Under the pieces are notes generated by a model. It had not been told where the DNA came from. It did no database searches and worked only from the letters and a program-made list of their open reading frames with translations. From the NCBI GenBank assembly GCA_031400955.1, contig JANNQW010000073.1:1-9855 (forward strand): 9,855 nt of DNA, read 5' to 3'. This document shows positions 6,049-9,855 of this stretch, piece by piece. Made by a program: the position numbers and the translations under genes. Each line of letters starts with the position of its first letter. Position 1 is the stretch's first letter. Origin of the DNA: VFKE01 sp031400955 (lineage in GTDB: Bacteria; Verrucomicrobiota; Verrucomicrobiia; Verrucomicrobiales; Verrucomicrobiaceae).

Positions 6049-8316
6049 CTACATCCCCATCGTCTGGTCCTCGCCGAGGATCTGCACTTCCGTCTCCAAA
6101 GTGATGCCGCGTTCCTGCAGCGCCGCCTGCTGGATGTCGCCGATCAGATCCAGCACATCGCGCGCACTGGCACCGCCGGAGTTGAGGATGAAATTGCCGT
6201 GAATGTCGGAAACGATGGCGGCGTTGCGTGTGCGCCCCTTGAAATTAAGCTGTTCCACCAGCATCCCGGCCGGCATCTCACGCGGATTCTTGAAGATGCA
6301 TCCGGCGCTGGTTCCGATCGGCTGGCTCTCCTTCCGGTGCTCGTGCGACTCGCTCATCTTTAAATCAATATCCTTTGCATCCGTTTTGCGGCCCTGAAGC
6401 ACGGCGCTCACGGCGTAATGCTGGTCAAACTCCGGCACGCTGCGGTAGGCGTGTTTGATTTCGTCCTTCCATTTTTCCTGCAAGTCTCCGTTGCCGTTGA
6501 TGAAGCGCACGCTCACCACCTGGTCGAAAGTTTGCACGCCCATGGCGCCGGCATTCATGCGCAGGCAGCCGCCGAGGTTGCCGGGAATGCCTTCCATCCA
6601 CTCGAATCCGCCGAGCCCGGAGTTGCGGGCAGCACTGGCGATTTTCTTGAAACGCGCGCCAGCCCCAGCGGTGAGGTATTCACCCTGAACGCTGACTTCA
6701 TCGAATTCGCCTTTCACCGGATGAATCACCGCTCCGCGGATGCCGCCGTCGCGCACGAGAAGATTGGATCCCCTTCCGATGACGCGGATTGGCAGGCTGG
6801 CCCCGCGCAGGTATTTCACGACCTCCTGGAAAGCCTGCACAGTGTGCGGCGTGATCCAGTATTGCGCCGGGCCGCCGATGCGGATGGTGGTGTGGTTGGA
6901 CATCGGCTCATAAAGTTTCACGATGCCTCCGTCTCCGTGGCCGAGCAGGCTATGCAAATCTTCGGCAACTTTCAAATCCCGCGCGAGACAGCGGCCAACT
7001 TCATGCACGTTGCCCGCGCCGAGCGTGATGAGCAGGTCGCCGGGCCGCAGCAGATTGCCGATTTTATCGCGCGCCTGCTGCAGCGTGGGAGTGGAATGGC
7101 ATTGAATGCCGGGGCATTGCGCGCGCACTTCGTCGATAATGGTTTCGCCGCTGACACCGGGCAATGGCTTCTCGCTCGCGGCATAGACATCCGTGACGCA
7201 CACCACGTCGGCATCGGTGAAGGCTCCGCCGAAATCTTTCTTCAACAACTGCGTGCGTGTGTAGCGATGCGGTTGAAACAGGCAGATGAGCCGTGTCGGA
7301 TTCAAGGCGCGCGCAGTGGCCAGCGTGGCTCTGATCTCCGTCGGATGATGGCCGTAGTCGTCGATCACGGTGAACTGTGCGCCGGCGAATTTAGTTTCAA
7401 AACGACGCCGCGCGCCGCGGAAACTGCCGAGCGCCTGCACGACGCTGGTGAAGGCGACGCCGAGTCGTGTGGCCAGAGCGATGGCCGCGAGAGCATTCAG
7501 CACGTTGTGCCTGCCTGGAATGCCGAGCGTGATGACGCCGAGCTTCGTGTCTTTTTGATAAACCGCGAACTCTGTCTGGGACGGACGCAACTCGATGATA
7601 TCCGCGCTGAAGTCGTGCTGGCGCGACCAGCCGTAGCTGACACTGCCCTTGCGGTTGGCGCACAGTTCGCGCGCGACTTCATCCTCGGCGCAGTAGACCG
7701 TGAGGCCGCTGGTCTTTTCCAGAAGCTGCCGGAATACTGACTTGATCGCATCCAGGTCTTCGTAGAAATCAAGATGCTCCGGTTCGATGTTCAGGATGAT
7801 CGCGTGCTTCGGCTGGAAATTCACCAGCGTGCCGTCGCTCTCATCTCCTTCCGCGACGAACAGCTCGCCTTCATTGTCCCAGTGGGCGTTGGTGCCGAGG
7901 ATCGGAATTTCGGCGCCGACATAGTGGGAGGGTTTCAGTCCGCCCACTCGCAGGACATGCGCGGTCATGGCTGAGGTGGTGGTCTTGCCATGCGTGCCCG
8001 CGACGACCACGCCCGCTTTGCGCGCCATGACAGCGGCCAATGCTTCTGCCCGGCGCACGAGGGGAATGCCTAGCTTGAACGCCGCTTCGTAAGCCGGGTT
8101 GCCCGGCTTCACTGCGCTGGAGTAAATCACCATGTCAGCCCCGTCCACCTCGCGTTCGCTCTGCGGACTGTGGAAGACCAGCCCGAGCTTTTGCAATCGC
8201 TGCGTTTCCTCGGTGCTCACCTTATCGGAGCCGCTGACAGTGTGTCCGAGTTCCAGGAGCAGCAGAGCCAGGCCGCTCATGCCGCTGCCGGCCACGCCGA
8301 TGAGGTGCACCCGCAT
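6049..8316 (-). CDS. murCB: Fused UDP-N-acetylmuramate--L-alanine ligase / UDP-N-acetylenolpyruvoylglucosamine reductase (MurC-MurB)
   Basis: One 755-residue cytosolic protein carries two peptidoglycan precursor enzymes. The MurC part (about 1-455) has GVAGSGMSGLA (7-17), the ATP loop GTHGKTTT (107-114), EGDESDG (156-162), DDYGHHPTE (319-327), QPHRYTR (348-354) and LGAGN (432-436). The MurB part (about 465-755), an FAD/NADPH reductase, has TTIRIGGPA (476-484), IGRGSNLLVRDGG (513-525), WMEGIPGNLGGCLRMNAG (573-590), SAGCIFKNP (670-678) and LETEVQILG (740-748). The usual proton-donor Ser of the AGS motif is Cys (C673). The fusion makes UDP-MurNAc (MurB half) and then adds L-Ala (MurC half), consecutive steps. 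ATG 8316 is chosen because MurC proteins begin close to this strand and GGAAGG lies 10 nt upstream; ATG 8361 would add 15 residues and cannot be excluded. It follows murG after a 205-bp gap. Confidence 0.95.
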   Translation of the reverse strand: MRVHLIGVAGSGMSGLALLLLELGHTVSGSDKVSTEETQRLQKLGLVFHSPQSEREVDGADMVIYSSAVKPGNPAYEAAFKLGIPLVRRAEALAAVMARKAGVVVAGTHGKTTTSAMTAHVLRVGGLKPSHYVGAEIPILGTNAHWDNEGELFVAEGDESDGTLVNFQPKHAIILNIEPEHLDFYEDLDAIKSVFRQLLEKTSGLTVYCAEDEVARELCANRKGSVSYGWSRQHDFSADIIELRPSQTEFAVYQKDTKLGVITLGIPGRHNVLNALAAIALATRLGVAFTSVVQALGSFRGARRRFETKFAGAQFTVIDDYGHHPTEIRATLATARALNPTRLICLFQPHRYTRTQLLKKDFGGAFTDADVVCVTDVYAASEKPLPGVSGETIIDEVRAQCPGIQCHSTPTLQQARDKIGNLLRPGDLLITLGAGNVHEVGRCLARDLKVAEDLHSLLGHGDGGIVKLYEPMSNHTTIRIGGPAQYWITPHTVQAFQEVVKYLRGASLPIRVIGRGSNLLVRDGGIRGAVIHPVKGEFDEVSVQGEYLTAGAGARFKKIASAARNSGLGGFEWMEGIPGNLGGCLRMNAGAMGVQTFDQVVSVRFINGNGDLQEKWKDEIKHAYRSVPEFDQHYAVSAVLQGRKTDAKDIDLKMSESHEHRKESQPIGTSAGCIFKNPREMPAGMLVEQLNFKGRTRNAAIVSDIHGNFILNSGGASARDVLDLIGDIQQAALQERGITLETEVQILGEDQTMGM

Positions 8317-8378
8317 CGAAGTGTGGCCTTCCTTGAGCAGACTGAGAACGGCGTGATTCATCCTAGATAATGCAGTTC

Positions 8379-8489
8379 ATGGCTGATAGCTGACAGCCTG
8401 ACAAAGACGAGATTGCTGATTCTGGTGTGTTTCACCGAGGAAGGGAATGGGGTGCCCGCAAAAAAATTGAAGTTCATGCTATCAGCCAT
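8379..8489. repeat. Perfect 12-bp inverted repeat between murG and murCB
   Basis: ATGGCTGATAGC (8379-8390) is exactly complemented by GCTATCAGCCAT (8478-8489), 87 bases apart. Related words sit close by (TGATAGCTGACAGC at 8384-8397, TATGAGCTATCA at 8494-8505). It could fold in the murG-murCB transcript or be an interspersed repeat. A run of seven A at 8460-8466 and a GGTG-TGTTT-CACC hairpin (8423-8435) also lie here. Confidence 0.6.
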
Positions 8490-8521
8490 CGACTATGAGC
8501 TATCAACTTCGGTTTCCAGAT

Positions 8522-9646
8522 TCATGAGCCGGCGACGAGAATGAAATCCGCGATCTTCTCCGCCGCATCCTGATGCGACATCTTCTGCGCGGCGCTTCGC
8601 ATGGCGCTGTGCTTGAGTTCGAGCGAGGTGATGTCGCTGATCGTGGAGGCCAGTGTTTCCTGACTCAGGTCGCTCTGCTGCACCAGGATGCCGGCGCCGG
8701 AGCGGGAAAATATATCCGCGTTCTTTGTCTGATGATCATCGGCGGCAAAGGGGTAAGGCACCAGGATCGAAGGCACGCCGAAGAGGGCCAGTTCCGACAG
8801 TGTGGACGCACCGCTGCGCGCCAGTGCGACATCTGCGCTGCGATACGCCAGCTCCATGCGATGACAAAACGCGGCGACGTGCGAGCGCAATGCGATGGGC
8901 TTGCCCTGGTAGGCATCGCGCACCATCTGGTAATCATCGGGTCCGGTGATGTGCAGAATCTGCAGACCGAGCGCATCCAGCTGTGGCAGCGACTCCACCA
9001 CCGCATTGTTGATGCCGCGAGCGCCCTGGCTGCCACCGACGACCAGAAGTGTTTTGCAGTCGGGTTTTAGATTGAAAAACTTCAGAGCTTCCGGTCGCGT
9101 GACATTTTTGGCCGCATCGCGCAGGGCGTTTCTCACGGGGGTCCCGGTGACGTGGGTTTCTTTCTTGGGAAAGTGCTGTGAGCAATCGCCGAAACCCAGC
9201 AGCACCAAATCGGCGAAGCGCGCCGTGAGCCGGTTGGCCTTTCCCGGCACCGCGTTGGAATCATGGATTAGGGTGCGAATCTTCTCCATCCGTCCCGCCA
9301 GCACCGGCGCCATGGAAGTGAAGCCGCCCATGCCGAGCACGGCGCTGATTTTTTTCTCGCGGATCATTGCGCGGCATTGATTCAATCCGCGCCAGAAACC
9401 AGCGAGAAAAGGGAGCATTTTTGGCGACCACGGTTTCGGCATCGCCAGAAAGGGCATTTTTTCAAACTTGAGATTGGAGTGGCCGCTGGCCGCGAGAGCG
9501 TCGATTTTTTTCTCGCTGATCAGCAGCGTGACCTCGTGCCCGCGCGCCGCCAGCAGTTCGCCCACGGCGATGCCGGGGAACAGATGTCCACCCGTGCCGC
9601 CGCACGCGATCAGAAGATGTTTTTTGTCACTAGCGTTAGCAGCCAT
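8522..9646 (-). CDS. murG: UDP-N-acetylglucosamine--MurNAc-(pentapeptide) pyrophosphoryl-undecaprenol GlcNAc transferase
   Basis: MurG adds GlcNAc to lipid I to give lipid II on the inner face of the cytoplasmic membrane. From ATG 9646 it is 374 residues, slightly above the usual 355-365. Both Rossmann halves are present: CGGTGGHLFPGIAV (15-28, conserved H21), GMGGFTS (105-111) and HDSNAVPGKAN (128-138) in the first; GTPVR (168-172), VVGGSQGARG (202-211), ARSGASTLSEL (276-286, UDP-GlcNAc-binding E285) and PYPFAADDHQTKNA (297-310) in the second. The common HEQN-type motif reads HDSN here. A longer start with TTG at 9694 is unlikely: its extra 16 residues run over a palindrome. In the dcw cluster murG normally follows ftsW, which would lie past the right edge. 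Confidence 0.96.
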   Translation of the reverse strand: MAANASDKKHLLIACGGTGGHLFPGIAVGELLAARGHEVTLLISEKKIDALAASGHSNLKFEKMPFLAMPKPWSPKMLPFLAGFWRGLNQCRAMIREKKISAVLGMGGFTSMAPVLAGRMEKIRTLIHDSNAVPGKANRLTARFADLVLLGFGDCSQHFPKKETHVTGTPVRNALRDAAKNVTRPEALKFFNLKPDCKTLLVVGGSQGARGINNAVVESLPQLDALGLQILHITGPDDYQMVRDAYQGKPIALRSHVAAFCHRMELAYRSADVALARSGASTLSELALFGVPSILVPYPFAADDHQTKNADIFSRSGAGILVQQSDLSQETLASTISDITSLELKHSAMRSAAQKMSHQDAAEKIADFILVAGS

Positions 9647-9665
9647 TTTGTCCAGAAACGTCCCA

Positions 9666-9694
9666 GTGATACGACGGCAGAGCCGTGGCGGCAA
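9666..9694 (-). promoter_or_regulatory. Weak candidate sigma-70 promoter for murG
   Basis: On the - strand TTGCCG (9694-9689) and TATCAC (9671-9666) are 17 nt apart, each matching 4 of 6 consensus bases, about 20 nt before the murG ATG. The spacer contains the perfect hairpin ACGGC-AGA-GCCGT (9674-9686), which could be an operator or simply a repeat unit. murG may equally be read from an upstream dcw promoter. Confidence 0.2.
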
Positions 9695-9726
9695 GTGGTT
9701 CCTCAGTCGCGTGCAGCAAACGGAGC

Positions 9727-9742
9727 GCGGACTTCAGTCCGC
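9727..9742. repeat. Short palindrome upstream of murG
   Basis: GCGGACTTCAGTCCGC has two perfect 7-bp arms around two bases. It is preceded by GGAG, giving GGAGCGCGG, a word also found beside the repeat cluster upstream of hdc (around 5905). Confidence 0.6.
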
Positions 9743-9748
9743 AAAGTC

Positions 9749-9807
9749 GTCCGCGAGTCCCTTCGCGGATATTTAACCATTACCCAGCCGCGAAGGGACT
9801 CGCGGAC
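9749..9807. repeat. Perfect 20-bp inverted repeat (long stem-loop)
   Basis: Bases 9749-9768 and 9788-9807 are exact reverse complements (GTCCGCGAG...TCGCGG and its complement) around an AT-rich 19-base loop. This is the strongest hairpin in the window. It lies 103 bp upstream of the murG start, in a run of smaller palindromes, and could be a REP-type element or a terminator or attenuator in the ftsW-murG gap. No T-run follows on either side. Confidence 0.85.
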
Positions 9808-9810
9808 TAC

Positions 9811-9838
9811 GTGTGGCTACACCGCCTGAGCCAGGCGG
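9811..9838. repeat. Hairpins at the right edge
   Basis: GTGT-GGCT-ACAC (9811-9822) runs directly into CCGCCTG-AGC-CAGGCGG (9822-9838), a perfect 7-bp stem. The 12 bases at 9822-9833 recur exactly at 6018-6029 in the repeat downstream of murCB. Confidence 0.6.
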
Positions 9839-9855
9839 CGTCGGCCTGCGGGAAT

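Noticed and set aside
6418..7740. Long + strand open frame (440 codons) opposite murCB
   Set aside because: It is antisense to conserved MurC/MurB motifs; the composition (A, H, D, E rich) is typical of a shadow frame and no family is recognisable.
9647..9694. Extended murG start at TTG 9694
   Set aside because: Rare start codon, no ribosome site, and the extension crosses a hairpin; MurG proteins normally begin just before the GGTGGH loop, as with ATG 9646.
9727..9838. CRISPR-like array
   Set aside because: The palindromes differ from one another in sequence and length, with no repeated unit at regular spacing and no cas gene.

Overview
The window looks like chromosomal DNA of a GC-rich Gram-negative bacterium. 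It most likely comes from the Verrucomicrobiota, perhaps the Pedosphaera/Limisphaerales side. The main reasons are a MurC-MurB fusion in which MurC comes first, a group II histidine-decarboxylase-like enzyme, mostly weak Shine-Dalgarno sequences, and short GC-rich palindromes scattered between genes. The assignment is inference from gene content; no marker RNA gene is present.

Left block (2-2010, + strand): a tight operon of the 3' end of coaBC (coenzyme A synthesis), an inositol-monophosphatase-family phosphatase, a small acyl-carrier-protein-like gene, and ispF (MEP isoprenoid pathway). Genes overlap by 4 nt or sit 3-6 nt apart. The last three lie in the same reading frame, separated only by stop codons. 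The small gene is the most unusual object here. Its first half matches helices II-IV of an acyl carrier protein and its second half matches helix I up to the DLGLD motif, so it reads as a circularly permuted ACP. The break falls exactly at the phosphopantetheine serine, which is replaced by Gly.

Middle block (2074-5821, - strand): reading leftward from the right, a PLP-dependent histidine-decarboxylase-type enzyme overlaps a tandem-ACT-domain protein by 4 nt, followed by a class I aspartate aminotransferase. After a 235-bp gap come a small unknown gene and a Roadblock/LC7-like protein, again overlapping by 4 nt. This block converges on ispF.

Right block (6049-9855, - strand): murG then a murC-murB fusion, a piece of the division/cell-wall (dcw) cluster performing lipid II assembly and the UDP-MurNAc and UDP-MurNAc-L-Ala steps. 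The genes that usually follow (ddl, ftsQ, ftsA, ftsZ) are absent. A REP/BIME-like palindrome doublet lies directly downstream of murCB, an inverted repeat sits between murG and murCB, and a run of hairpins lies upstream of murG. The flanking loci share a 12-base word, suggesting a common repeat family.

No tRNA, rRNA, CRISPR array, transposase or phage gene was seen. No gene-free stretch exceeds 300 bases.
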